From a virus: a stretch of 64,000 nt of DNA. Both the position numbers and the translations under genes were made by a program. Under the pieces are notes generated by a model. That model was given only the letters and a program-made list of their open reading frames with translations. It was not told the DNA's origin and made no database searches. Location of the stretch: positions 1 to 64,000 of the IMG/VR virus record IMGVR_UViG_3300020455_000892; one strand, given 5' to 3'. Shown here piece after piece: positions 17,533-26,250 of the stretch; within the stretch, counting starts at the first letter, position 1; every line of letters begins with the position of its first letter.

Positions 17533-17859
17533 TTATATTGCCTGATCCAATAAGCTCACTGATACAGTGAAAGCACTTCCTCTGTCTGCTTTTACTTTTA
17601 ATGCATCTCCAGTCAAGAGATATATTTTGTTTTGAGAAACCAAATCCACTGTTTCATTGGGAAAAACTTTCAACTTGTGAGCTACATGAGTCACCGTTGT
17701 ATCAGCATGTACTATTTCTAATGTAATAGGTAATGCACTGCCTTCAACATTTGTAACATATGCACTATGTAGGAAATGTTGTCCAGTACCACAAGTAACT
17801 AAAGTTGTACCTGTAGTAGTGTTAATAGTTGCTGTTTTATATGTTGTAAATGAAGCCAT
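17533..17859 (-). CDS. Small beta-sandwich structural protein, copy A
   Basis: A protein of 108 residues that looks all-beta. It starts 'MASFTTYKTATINTTTG' and has 'LKVFPNETVDLVSQNKIYLLTGDALKVKAD'-type strands (partly quoted). The layout (T-T tract, a strand with N-x-x-G/A, P-x-G/E turn, D-x-I/L-x-V near the end) matches the 102-residue protein at 34196-34504, so they are likely paralogues. Such small proteins accompany fibres in marine T4-like phages. Expressed behind an AATAAATA late promoter. Role unknown. Confidence 0.6.
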   Translation of the reverse strand: MASFTTYKTATINTTTGTTLVTCGTGQHFLHSAYVTNVEGSALPITLEIVHADTTVTHVAHKLKVFPNETVDLVSQNKIYLLTGDALKVKADRGSAFTVSVSLLDQAI

Positions 17860-17880
17860 GTTCTTCCTTGTCTATATACT

Positions 17881-17888
17881 TATTTATT
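17881..17888 (-). promoter_or_regulatory. Late promoter AATAAATA for 17533-17859
   Basis: Minus-strand AATAAATA, 21 bases before the ATG, overlapping the 3' end of the upstream gene; AAGGA lies between. Confidence 0.5.
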
Positions 17889-18540
17889 AAAAGTCTAACA
17901 AGGAAAACAACCCACCTCCGCCACCACCACCGCTTACGGTACCTGGTTCGAATCTACTGTTTGCCAAGCTATAAACCAGAACTTGACCATCTGTCACGCC
18001 TGTTGTATCAACATCATTTAAGTCACCAATATTTGCGGCGGCTGTACCAGGTTCAAATTTTCCACTAGTACTATTCCAAACAATAGTTTGCCCATTTGTG
18101 GGAGGTGTTGTATTAGTATCAACATCAGTTAAATCATTAATGCTCATACCTTCAATGGTTGCAAACAAAGACTTGTTCATTGTCCAACGATCATTGGTAG
18201 CATCGTATGTAAATGTTGCATTAGCTCCATCTACAGTTAGTCCAGCTCCATCTGCCGCGGCGGCATTTGCCGATCCTTTGGCTACAGTGATATTAAGATC
18301 ATCTACGTCAAGTGTTGTACTGTTTATAGTAGTTGTTGTACCATCAACTTGTAGATTACCTTTGATTTGTAATAAGCCAGTTGCATCACCTACAGCCGCA
18401 GGATCAATAATAAATGTACTTGGACCTCTTAGTTCACCTGTAAGTGTGATATTGTTGGAAATTTCTGTATCACCAGTACTTGGATCATGATCCACATTAT
18501 TTGCAAAACTACCTAATTCAAAGTTCTTACTTGTTGGCAT
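17887..18540 (-). CDS. Short tail-fibre-like protein
   Basis: A 217-residue, Thr/Asp/Gly-rich fibre protein. It carries a module 'GTTTTINSTTLDVDDLNITVAKG' (quoted in part) and 'DGAGLTVDGANATFTYD' that recurs in the proteins at 24392-25918 and 34508-35641. 'SINDLTDVDT' and 'IGDLNDVDTTGVTDGQVLVY' repeats follow, which are typical beta-stem elements of T4-like marine fibres. It ends with a run of seven glycines and 'LFSLLDF'. It lacks a recognisable receptor-binding tip, so it may be a truncated or hinge fibre. Confidence 0.7.
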   Translation of the reverse strand: MPTSKNFELGSFANNVDHDPSTGDTEISNNITLTGELRGPSTFIIDPAAVGDATGLLQIKGNLQVDGTTTTINSTTLDVDDLNITVAKGSANAAAADGAGLTVDGANATFTYDATNDRWTMNKSLFATIEGMSINDLTDVDTNTTPPTNGQTIVWNSTSGKFEPGTAAANIGDLNDVDTTGVTDGQVLVYSLANSRFEPGTVSGGGGGGGLFSLLDF

Positions 18541-18551
18541 CTTTTATTCCT

Positions 18552-18794
18552 TTATGATTTCCAATATGTACGACCAGTTGCTATTACTTCATTGATTCTT
18601 GTCAAACTTTTACCTGCTGTGGTATATTTGTCGTCCAGTATCTCTGCTTCTAATTGCATTACTATACCTCCCACAGAGCTTTTTTTATCTGTGTCAGGTG
18701 CATCAGCCATTTTCATACCAGCGATAATATTTTCTATTATATCACAACTGTGTAACATTCTCTGATAATCTCTGTCAAGTTCGTTAACTGCCAT
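18552..18794 (-). CDS. Small helical protein paired with the S74 fibre
   Basis: An 80-residue, probably helical protein ('DRDYQRMLHSCDIIENIIAGM') directly downstream of the S74 fibre gene, with a gap of only two bases. It has no named family. By position it is the fibre's small partner, as in the other fibre cassettes of this block, but its sequence differs from those partners. Confidence 0.6.
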   Translation of the reverse strand: MAVNELDRDYQRMLHSCDIIENIIAGMKMADAPDTDKKSSVGGIVMQLEAEILDDKYTTAGKSLTRINEVIATGRTYWKS

Positions 18795-18796
18795 TT

Positions 18797-21133
18797 TTAA
18801 CCTCCATTTTTCAATGTATTTACTTCAGCTTGTAAGCTGTCAACTTTAGCTGATAATTCTTGTATTGCTTTAATTAGTATTGGATATGATTGCATAGGTG
18901 CCGCAAGTAATTTGCTAGGATCCTCATCATTGACCATGTGAGTTCTATTTTTTGTGTTGAAATCCATTTCAACTTCTTGCAGTTCTTGTGCTATAAATCC
19001 TACTTCTTTTCTAGTACCTAGTGTACCATCTCTGCGATTCCAAGTGAATTGTACTGGTCTCATTGCTTTGATAAAATCCAGTCCAAGTGTCAAATCTTGT
19101 ATATCTGTTTTGTCTCTTTCGTCTGATAATGCACTGATAGATTGTACATTACATGTAAAACTTGTAATATTAGCATCTCCTAGTACAATAGTATTGGACA
19201 TACTATCACTTGTACTTTGTGCGAGAGCACCAATAATTGTATTGTTAGATCCACTGATTAAATCATTTGAACTAGTTTGTGCCGCGGCATATCCAACGAA
19301 TGTATTATTACTTCCAGTGGTAAGATCAAATCCTGCATTATTGCCTACGAATGTATTATTATTACCGCTTTCTACGTTGCGACCAGCTCCTCTGCCACAG
19401 GCGGCATTATGTGCTCCGTTGGTTAGATCTCTAAGAGAATCCACACCAATTGCGGTGTTATAGCTACCACTACCTCCTGCATAACCTGAGGCATATCCTA
19501 TGAAAGTACATTGATCTCCGCCATCCATGTCATAGCCAGCATATCCTCCAACCAATGTAGTATAGTCACTTTGATTATACATACTAGAACCAGCATATGA
19601 TCCTAAACTTGTACCATTTGTATGACCGTGTTTAGTATTATAACCTAAACTAACTCCATAACTACTGTTATTGTAGTAGCTTCTAGCATAACTGCCTATT
19701 TGTGTGTTATAATCGCCAGTTGCAGTGTATTGACCTGCTCCAACGCCAATAAAAGTGTTGTATTGTAGACTGGCGGCAGAACCATGTGTGCCTACGTTTA
19801 TACTACCTATTGCTGTATTGTAATTATGACCGGTTCCAACTCCCAGAACACTTTCGCCTATAGCAATGTTGCCACTGCCGGTTGTTTCTGAGTCTATGCA
19901 ATTCTTACCTATCGCAAAATTCCTATCACCTGTTGTCAGAGCAGTTAAATTTTGATTACCAATAACTATATTTTTGATTGCACCAGCTTCGATGCTAGCC
20001 ATTGGTTGTCCTGTGGCTCCATGAGAAATAATTAAATTTCCATTATCATTAGCAGGATCACCGCCTAGGTTTTCGTTTGTTAAAACTGTGTTGATATCAA
20101 GTACGTTTGCATCAAACATATTGTATGCAATTACATCTACAAGATCATTTTGGTAGAGATTGCTAGCAAACACAACACTGTTTCCTGTGGTTGCTTGATA
20201 ATCTTTGCCTGTACCTTCTTGTTGTTTAACACCATTAACAAATACTTCAACTACATTGTTTCCAGCAGTATAACTTAGTGTGTTGCCATTTACGTCAGCA
20301 CCACTTACGCTGGTCACTGTACTAGATATTTCATATATGTATTTTGCATAAGCAGTTGAGGGTCCACCGATACCTAAATCTGCTGGAGTAATTTTTTTCA
20401 ACACACCGCCGTCGCTGATTAAAATATGATCTGCGTCACTGCTACTAGTTGAAGTTGCTCCAACATCTGCATTTCCGGTAGTGACCACAGTACCACTAGC
20501 ATCAGGTAGTGTGATTGTTTTGTCTGAAACAGTAGGGTCTTCAACAGTTAAGGTTGTTTCATAAGCATCACCTGTACTTCCTTCAAATCTTAAAGTTTTT
20601 CCAGTAGTTAAATAAAGACCACTAGAAGTAATACTTGCAACATTACCATTACCATTATTAAAAAATATAGAATAACCAGCTTTTGCATTTATATAAGTTG
20701 AACCACTAGCATTTGCTAATAGTGCATAATCATTTATTGAAGTACGATCTACATGGCTAAAAGTAGCATTATCTGAAGTTGGTGAATGTATTAATGCTCT
20801 GCCTAATGAAGCTGTTGCGTCTGTATCTGCATCTACTGATAGAGTTCCAGTAATAGTTTGACTATTCAAGTCTAATTGACCACCCAGTTGTGGCGTAGTA
20901 TCATCTACTAAATCTGACATGCTACCGCCACCACCACCAGCGCCTGGTTCCCATTGACTGTTAGCATTTACCCAAATCAGTGTTTGACCATCTATTGCTC
21001 CACTTTGATGCAGTTTGGCGGCAGTTATTTCACCGTCATTGATATCTGCTAATGTAATAGATCCTGTAGCCAACAAGTCGGCTGTAATAGCATCTATTTC
21101 AATTGATGTTGTTTTTAATTTATTTAAAGGCAT
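18797..21133 (-). CDS. Tail fibre with YadA-like repeats and S74 self-cleaving chaperone
   Basis: A protein of 778 residues. The N-terminal region has fibre-stem modules ('DDTTPQLGGQLDLNS'). Residues about 400-650 hold left-handed beta-roll repeats of the YadA-head kind, with N-T-A-I-G, N-T-F-V-G and N-I-A-I-G motifs spaced 14-22 residues apart. The C-terminus from about residue 665 is an intramolecular chaperone (peptidase S74) domain: 'LSDERDKTDIQDL' with the cleavage-site Ser, then 'FTWNRRDG' and 'VGFIAQELQEVE', ending in a coiled coil. In this family the chaperone trimerises the fibre and cuts itself off. Preceded by a GCTAAATA element. Confidence 0.9.
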   Translation of the reverse strand: MPLNKLKTTSIEIDAITADLLATGSITLADINDGEITAAKLHQSGAIDGQTLIWVNANSQWEPGAGGGGGSMSDLVDDTTPQLGGQLDLNSQTITGTLSVDADTDATASLGRALIHSPTSDNATFSHVDRTSINDYALLANASGSTYINAKAGYSIFFNNGNGNVASITSSGLYLTTGKTLRFEGSTGDAYETTLTVEDPTVSDKTITLPDASGTVVTTGNADVGATSTSSSDADHILISDGGVLKKITPADLGIGGPSTAYAKYIYEISSTVTSVSGADVNGNTLSYTAGNNVVEVFVNGVKQQEGTGKDYQATTGNSVVFASNLYQNDLVDVIAYNMFDANVLDINTVLTNENLGGDPANDNGNLIISHGATGQPMASIEAGAIKNIVIGNQNLTALTTGDRNFAIGKNCIDSETTGSGNIAIGESVLGVGTGHNYNTAIGSINVGTHGSAASLQYNTFIGVGAGQYTATGDYNTQIGSYARSYYNNSSYGVSLGYNTKHGHTNGTSLGSYAGSSMYNQSDYTTLVGGYAGYDMDGGDQCTFIGYASGYAGGSGSYNTAIGVDSLRDLTNGAHNAACGRGAGRNVESGNNNTFVGNNAGFDLTTGSNNTFVGYAAAQTSSNDLISGSNNTIIGALAQSTSDSMSNTIVLGDANITSFTCNVQSISALSDERDKTDIQDLTLGLDFIKAMRPVQFTWNRRDGTLGTRKEVGFIAQELQEVEMDFNTKNRTHMVNDEDPSKLLAAPMQSYPILIKAIQELSAKVDSLQAEVNTLKNGG

Positions 21134-21156
21134 TTATTGCGTCCATCTGCTATACA

Positions 21157-21164
21157 TATTTAGC
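21157..21164 (-). promoter_or_regulatory. Late-promoter-like GCTAAATA for the S74 fibre
   Basis: Minus-strand GCTAAATA followed by TGTATAGCA, matching the flanks of the CATAAATA promoters at 25943 and 30169 except for one base of the core. Confidence 0.4.
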
Positions 21165-21167
21165 GGA

Positions 21168-22427
21168 TTATCCCGCAACTGTGAACTCGTAGAAATAAGT
21201 ATCACTTGTTAGCCCTTGTGCATCAACATCGAAGAACCAGCTTTTGTAATCATTATTTCCAAAATATCCAATTTGACTGCTTACGCCGCCTGAAATAGTA
21301 AATGTTTTACTAGGACTAAACGGAGCTCCTACTGTAATAGTATCGCCCGCTGTCTTATCATCTAATGCATTTCGAAGATTTACTGCTAGTGTAGATTGTG
21401 ATTGTCCACCTATTATTTGTTGTCTAATCCATATCTGTGTATTACTTGTTGTACTAGTTGATGCAGTTCTCCATTGTCCATGTGTTATAGAAGATGCAGA
21501 ATAATATTCACCTCCTGTATAATTTTGATATGAATGATTAAAAGGATTGGTTACTCCCCATACTATTCTAACTGCTCCGTGTGCTCCGTTACGCATACCT
21601 TCGTTGTGGTATCCACCTGCGGCTCCACCTCCGTAAAGTCCACCAGTGCCTGCGGGCCATGCCGCGGCATCACCGCCTCCAGCACCACCTGTAGCCGGAG
21701 GATATGGATAAGTGCCGTATTCACCACCTTGTCCATCATTTGCATTATATCCAGTAGGACCGTCGAGACCAACACCTCCGCCACCTCCAGCATAAGAGCC
21801 ACCAGTAGGTCCACCAGCACCTCCGCCACCTCCGTATCCTATAGATCCTCCAGATGTTGTCCATGCTATCTGTCCTGTATCACCACCAGGTCCGCCTGCT
21901 CCAGTGTAGCCTCCTGCTCCACCTCCGCCTCCTGGACTATGATATTGACCTCCTGTACTATCTCCACCATCGCCGCCGTTACCACCGCCTAGTCCGTTAA
22001 ACTCACCGCCAGTCCCTCCTGCTTTTAATCCGCTTTCATTTAAAGCTCTACTTGCTCCATTTCCTCCACCATATCCGGCAACAGTTTGTTCATTGATGAA
22101 AGAACTGTCGGCGCCACTAGCACCACCAGATCCACTGCCAACTACTACTGTATAGCTTTGTCCAGGAGTTACTGCTATATTATTTCTATAAGCAAGACCG
22201 CCTCCGCCTCCGCCTCCAGCGTAACCATATGTTATACTACCCGGTGCAGATCCTCCTCGTCCGCCGGCTCCAACAGCCACAACGTGTACTGTGGTTACAC
22301 CAGCTGGTGCTGTCCATGAATCTATTCCAGGAGTTGTAAATATTTCGTCACTTCCACCAGCGGCTCCAGATGATCCACCTATACCGCCGAAAGCTCTAAC
22401 ACTTGTTGCTGAACAAATTATAGGCAT
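21168..22427 (-). CDS. Polyglycine adhesin-like protein
   Basis: A protein of 419 residues. After a short leader, an entry strand 'SWTAPAGVTTVHVVAVGAGG' (about 36-55) opens a region of about 230 residues made of G-rich tracts (GGGGGGG, GGGGGAGG, GGAGGGD), reminiscent of the polyglycine type II helix sandwiches of phage S16-type gp38 adhesins. It closes with 'HGAVRIVWGV'. The C-terminal 115 residues are a separate beta domain ending 'YFYEFTVAG'. Such proteins are distal receptor-binding tips of long tail fibres. The upstream and downstream genes are fibres that could carry it. Confidence 0.75.
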   Translation of the reverse strand: MPIICSATSVRAFGGIGGSSGAAGGSDEIFTTPGIDSWTAPAGVTTVHVVAVGAGGRGGSAPGSITYGYAGGGGGGGLAYRNNIAVTPGQSYTVVVGSGSGGASGADSSFINEQTVAGYGGGNGASRALNESGLKAGGTGGEFNGLGGGNGGDGGDSTGGQYHSPGGGGGAGGYTGAGGPGGDTGQIAWTTSGGSIGYGGGGGAGGPTGGSYAGGGGGVGLDGPTGYNANDGQGGEYGTYPYPPATGGAGGGDAAAWPAGTGGLYGGGAAGGYHNEGMRNGAHGAVRIVWGVTNPFNHSYQNYTGGEYYSASSITHGQWRTASTSTTSNTQIWIRQQIIGGQSQSTLAVNLRNALDDKTAGDTITVGAPFSPSKTFTISGGVSSQIGYFGNNDYKSWFFDVDAQGLTSDTYFYEFTVAG

Positions 22428-22436
22428 TTTATCTCC

Positions 22437-24395
22437 TTATGCAAATTGTGTAAATGTACCATAAACTTCAAACTGTGAGGCGCCTGTTTTTACTATACTG
22501 AAAGTATACCAATCATCACTACTAGCATTGCCACCACTTGGTGCAGTACCACCTGACCATTTAGGTGTAACTGAGCTACCATCAATTTGTACAGCGTTTA
22601 TGTAATAAGGAGTTGTACCATTTTGAAATGATACTGCTATTGTTCTAACTTCATTAGTAGCCATACTATTATTAAATGTAGTGCCACTGTCGCCACTTAT
22701 ACTCAATGTTCTATTGTTATTTTGATCTACATTCAGTCTTAAAATTTGATAATCGTTAGCAAAGAAAGTAATAGTACCAGCATTGGTATTTGAAGTAGTT
22801 GACTGTTCTATTAGACTTCCTACAGTTCCATACTCAGAGGAAGTTGTTACAATGTTTTTCCAAGCACCATTTTCTGAAACGTAGGTTTTATTCAAAGTAC
22901 TATCATAAACCAAGTCTCCGTCTGCTAGTGTAATTAAATTTCTGTTTGTTGTTGATACATTGTACAATCTTAAAGGACTTTGACTAACATGTACTCTACT
23001 GCTAGTATCAGCTTCTAGTGTAATACTACTGGCACTTGTTAATACAGGAGCACCTGCTTGACTACTAGTGAGTGTACCTGTTACTGTTAAATTATCATCA
23101 ACTGTAACTGTAGTTCCACTACTGGTTATTGTACTACCGCTAAAACTTATATCGCCTGTTGTTGCACTTGGGCCTAGTATTTTTATAGTTCCATTCATAC
23201 TACTGTGTGCATTACAATAGTAATACAATTCACTAGGAGCATCCATTGGAGGTATAAAGGTTACTGTACCACTACCATTATTATTACTAACACCTGCGTT
23301 GTATAAGGAACCGCCCGCAGTGTTTTGGCTTTGTATTCTAAATGGGTGACTGCTACTAATATTAGTAAATTTGTATTTTACGCCTCTCGACAAGTAAAGC
23401 GTAGGATTGTTTGTAGCACCACTAAAAAAGTGATTACCTCCAGCAAATATATAGTTAGGCGATGAACTGCCTGATAAACTAAAACTGTATTCAATAGCAT
23501 TTCCGTTGACATCTAAATCACCACCAAGTTGAGGTGTCACGTCATCAACTACATCTCCTCCAGAACCAATGTCACTGTAGGTTGCGCCGTCATTTGTAAA
23601 CTCCCATTTATCAGTGGTTTCGTTCCATCTAATATCAACATTTGAACTTGTGCCTCTTTCAACAGCAATACCTGCATTTTGACTTGGTGTGCCTGTTTCG
23701 TCATTGTTGAGTGTGATAATATTGTCGCTTACTGTTAGTTCAGTTGTGTTAATCGTAGTTGTAGTTCCATTAACTGTAAAGTCACCACTTACTGTAAGAT
23801 TGCCTGTTACTTCTATACCTGTTGATATTGTTTTAAATTTTTCAATTCCATAATGATATAATATTGCTTCGCCAGTTGATCCATCTGCCTTAAAGTAATT
23901 TGCGATACTACCGACGCCATCATCTGAAACTATTGTAACATCTGCATCGTCAGCATAAGTTCTAATAACAATATCGCCAGTATTCACATTAACAACAAAT
24001 CTTGTACCAGTATGTTTGATATTTGCATCATCATTACTTCCAAACACAACTTCATCACTGTCAGCCATTTTAATGTTACTGCCGTTTGATAGTAGATTAC
24101 CACCTAGCTGTGGAGTCGTATCATCAAGCACATCATTCATTGTTCCGCCGCCACCGCCACTTACTTGTGACCAAGCAAAGCTGGTAGTTGCATGATCGTA
24201 TTTTAAATAATACCCATCGTTACTGGCACTTACTGCGGCTACATCTGCTATGTCTTGTAAATGTATATTGGAAATTGTACCATTTGCATCCAAATCAGTT
24301 GTTTGGATCATATTTGCAATATATTTGACTCCGGCACCGTGTGTGTAATCTTCACCTGCAAATTGAAAATCTGCTTTATCTCTTACTCTACTCAT
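22437..24395 (-). CDS. Tail fibre protein with cupredoxin-like domain
   Basis: A 652-residue fibre. The N-terminal part has 'DDTTPQLGGNL' and 'NGTTTTINTTELTVSDN' stem modules. Residues about 310-415 look like a small cupredoxin: 'SSHPFRI' at about 349-355 and 'LYYYCNAHSSMNGTI' at about 388-402, giving H...C-x2-H-x2-M, the type 1 copper ligand order. The remainder is beta-rich. The same arrangement is found inside the protease at 39885-42293. Whether copper is bound is unknown. The ATG overlaps the stop of the upstream fibre by four bases. Tip sequences ('TPYYINAVQIDGSSVTPKW') have no named family. Confidence 0.75.
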   Translation of the reverse strand: MSRVRDKADFQFAGEDYTHGAGVKYIANMIQTTDLDANGTISNIHLQDIADVAAVSASNDGYYLKYDHATTSFAWSQVSGGGGGTMNDVLDDTTPQLGGNLLSNGSNIKMADSDEVVFGSNDDANIKHTGTRFVVNVNTGDIVIRTYADDADVTIVSDDGVGSIANYFKADGSTGEAILYHYGIEKFKTISTGIEVTGNLTVSGDFTVNGTTTTINTTELTVSDNIITLNNDETGTPSQNAGIAVERGTSSNVDIRWNETTDKWEFTNDGATYSDIGSGGDVVDDVTPQLGGDLDVNGNAIEYSFSLSGSSSPNYIFAGGNHFFSGATNNPTLYLSRGVKYKFTNISSSHPFRIQSQNTAGGSLYNAGVSNNNGSGTVTFIPPMDAPSELYYYCNAHSSMNGTIKILGPSATTGDISFSGSTITSSGTTVTVDDNLTVTGTLTSSQAGAPVLTSASSITLEADTSSRVHVSQSPLRLYNVSTTNRNLITLADGDLVYDSTLNKTYVSENGAWKNIVTTSSEYGTVGSLIEQSTTSNTNAGTITFFANDYQILRLNVDQNNNRTLSISGDSGTTFNNSMATNEVRTIAVSFQNGTTPYYINAVQIDGSSVTPKWSGGTAPSGGNASSDDWYTFSIVKTGASQFEVYGTFTQFA

Positions 24396-25918
24396 ACTGG
24401 CATATACCTTAGATCTATTTGTTGTCCGTTAAGCGGAGCACTACCAAATGTAAGTGTTGTTCCGCTTACACTATAATCAGCTGGAGGAAGTATAAGTCCA
24501 TCTAATATTACAAGAATGTCAGCTGAAGTATGTCCTGCTTCTATAGTAAAATCAGTTAGTGTTCCGTTACCTGTGTACTGATTACTTGTATATGTTAAGT
24601 TCAGTTTTACATTTGTAACAGTGCCATCGCTAGGTGCACCAATATTATTAAGTATTCCATATCCTCTGGCTTCAACTATTTGTCCGTTACTTGGTGTTCC
24701 ACCAAGTGTTAAACTTGTGCCACTTAATGTAATGTTGCTGTTAAGCTGTGGAACTCCATCTACAAATATCAATAAATTTGTTTTTGATCCTGGATCTTGA
24801 CTAAGTGTAAAACTTGCTGATCCGCCATTTGCTGTAAACTCGTCTACAAAACTGTTTGTGGTATTAATATTAGATGGAGAAATTAAACCTGGTTGATATT
24901 CACCAGCACTTTGGTTGTAAATTAAAACTCTATTGTCTGCCAATCCAGTATTGACAACATCACTTAAATCATGTATACTTTTTGTTGCAAAGTCAGTATT
25001 GAAGTTACCAGTTGCATATCCATCTCCTGCAACAAATTTACTGCTCGAACTATTGTATACAAGTATTTGACCATTTGTGATACCTGTAGTATCAATTTTT
25101 GCGGCAAAATCAGTGTTAAAATTTCCTGTATCATATGGAACAGCTGGCACAAATTTATTGACATCCCATACAAGCATATTGCCTTGTGAAGGTGCGTTGG
25201 TAGTTATATCAACATCACTTAATTCACCAATACTATTTGTGCTTAAACTTGTTACACTACCAGAACTACCACTTGTATTTCCTGTAACATTACCTATTAC
25301 ATCTCCAGTAAGATTACCATGTACTCTAGAAACTGTAAGTTCTCTATTTAGGTTCCATCTATTATTACTAGCTGAATATGTAAATGTAGCTCCAGAACCA
25401 TCAACTGTGAGTCCTGCGCCATCAGCGTCTAGTGCAGTAGCCGCACCACTAGCTATAGTAATATTAACGTCATCTACGTCTAATTGGGTACTATTTATAG
25501 TGGTGGTAGTTCCATTCACGGTCAAGTTACCATCAATGACTGCATTACCCGCCATATGCAAGTCTTTCCACTTTTTAGCTGTACTACCTATGTCTCTTAA
25601 ATTATTTTGATCTGGTATCAAATCTGATGTAAGATTAGATGTATCAACAACTGCATTTAAGGTAAGTTGATTATTAGCATCATCATAGTTTACTGTAATA
25701 TTGTTACCAGCTTGTATTAATGATCCGACTCTATCGTCAATACTTTCGTTGGTTGCATACAAGTTTGTTGTACCTTGTGCAACATCATCACTATCAAATG
25801 CAGTGTTAACACGGATCAACGCTTCCCAACTGCCAGAAGTTGAATTGTATTGCCAACCTCTGCCTAGTGCTACGAATGTTTGTCCATTAGTTGGATTTGT
25901 AGGAAAATTTATTGCCAT
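24392..25918 (-). CDS. Tail fibre protein
   Basis: A protein of 508 residues. The N-terminus 'MAINFPTNPTNGQTFVALGRGWQYN' is a common virion-anchoring start of marine phage fibres. The DGAGLTVDG module follows at about 150-175, then repeats of 'TGNFNTDFA' and 'ITNGQILVYN'. The C-terminal 130 residues contain two copies of a beta unit of the type 'LLIFVDGVPQ'/'DILVILDGLI' with 'SGTTLTFGSAPLNGQQI', as in fibre neck domains. Drives from a CATAAATA promoter and is followed by an overlapping fibre gene. Confidence 0.75.
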   Translation of the reverse strand: MAINFPTNPTNGQTFVALGRGWQYNSTSGSWEALIRVNTAFDSDDVAQGTTNLYATNESIDDRVGSLIQAGNNITVNYDDANNQLTLNAVVDTSNLTSDLIPDQNNLRDIGSTAKKWKDLHMAGNAVIDGNLTVNGTTTTINSTQLDVDDVNITIASGAATALDADGAGLTVDGSGATFTYSASNNRWNLNRELTVSRVHGNLTGDVIGNVTGNTSGSSGSVTSLSTNSIGELSDVDITTNAPSQGNMLVWDVNKFVPAVPYDTGNFNTDFAAKIDTTGITNGQILVYNSSSSKFVAGDGYATGNFNTDFATKSIHDLSDVVNTGLADNRVLIYNQSAGEYQPGLISPSNINTTNSFVDEFTANGGSASFTLSQDPGSKTNLLIFVDGVPQLNSNITLSGTSLTLGGTPSNGQIVEARGYGILNNIGAPSDGTVTNVKLNLTYTSNQYTGNGTLTDFTIEAGHTSADILVILDGLILPPADYSVSGTTLTFGSAPLNGQQIDLRYMPV

Positions 25919-25942
25919 ATGTATATCCTAGTCTGTTATACA

Positions 25943-25950
25943 TATTTATG
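25943..25950 (-). promoter_or_regulatory. Late promoter CATAAATA for 24392-25918
   Basis: Minus-strand CATAAATA followed by TGTATAAC. The 17-base core with flanks is nearly the same as at 30169. Confidence 0.6.
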
Positions 25951-25956
25951 TTTAAG

Positions 25957-26250
25957 TTAGATGTCTTCTACTTTTTCTCTAGCTTCTTGTCTTTTGGTCA
26001 AAACATCATCAGGTATAGCTTTGCCAGTTTCTGCTTTTCTAGTCACATACCAATCTGTTTCTGTTAGGTATTTCCTAGCTTCATAATTTTCCATTGCTAC
26101 TAAATTATTGGCAATTTCTTCTGCTGTAGGTTCTTGTCTTTCTAACTCAGGCATGTCTTCTACAGTATCACCTTCCTCTACAATGCTGTCTAAGAATGCT
26201 TCTACCACATAAGTTACTGTACCATCTGCTTTTGTAACTTTTTTTGTCAT
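25957..26250 (-). CDS. Small fibre-partner protein with TDWYxxR-ETG-IP motif
   Basis: A 97-residue acidic protein. The C-terminal half, 'ARKYLTETDWYVTRKAETG' followed by 'AIPDDVLTKRQEARE', is a widespread phage motif in small proteins encoded right after tail fibres, often annotated as tail-fibre assembly chaperones. It overlaps the upstream fibre stop by one base. A chaperone or capping role for that fibre is inferred. Confidence 0.65.
   Translation of the reverse strand: MTKKVTKADGTVTYVVEAFLDSIVEEGDTVEDMPELERQEPTAEEIANNLVAMENYEARKYLTETDWYVTRKAETGKAIPDDVLTKRQEAREKVEDI

Noticed and set aside
21534-21992. Ser/Thr/Cys-rich plus-strand frame
   Set aside because: Complement of the polyglycine adhesin gene; glycine codons read backwards give Ser, Thr and Pro.
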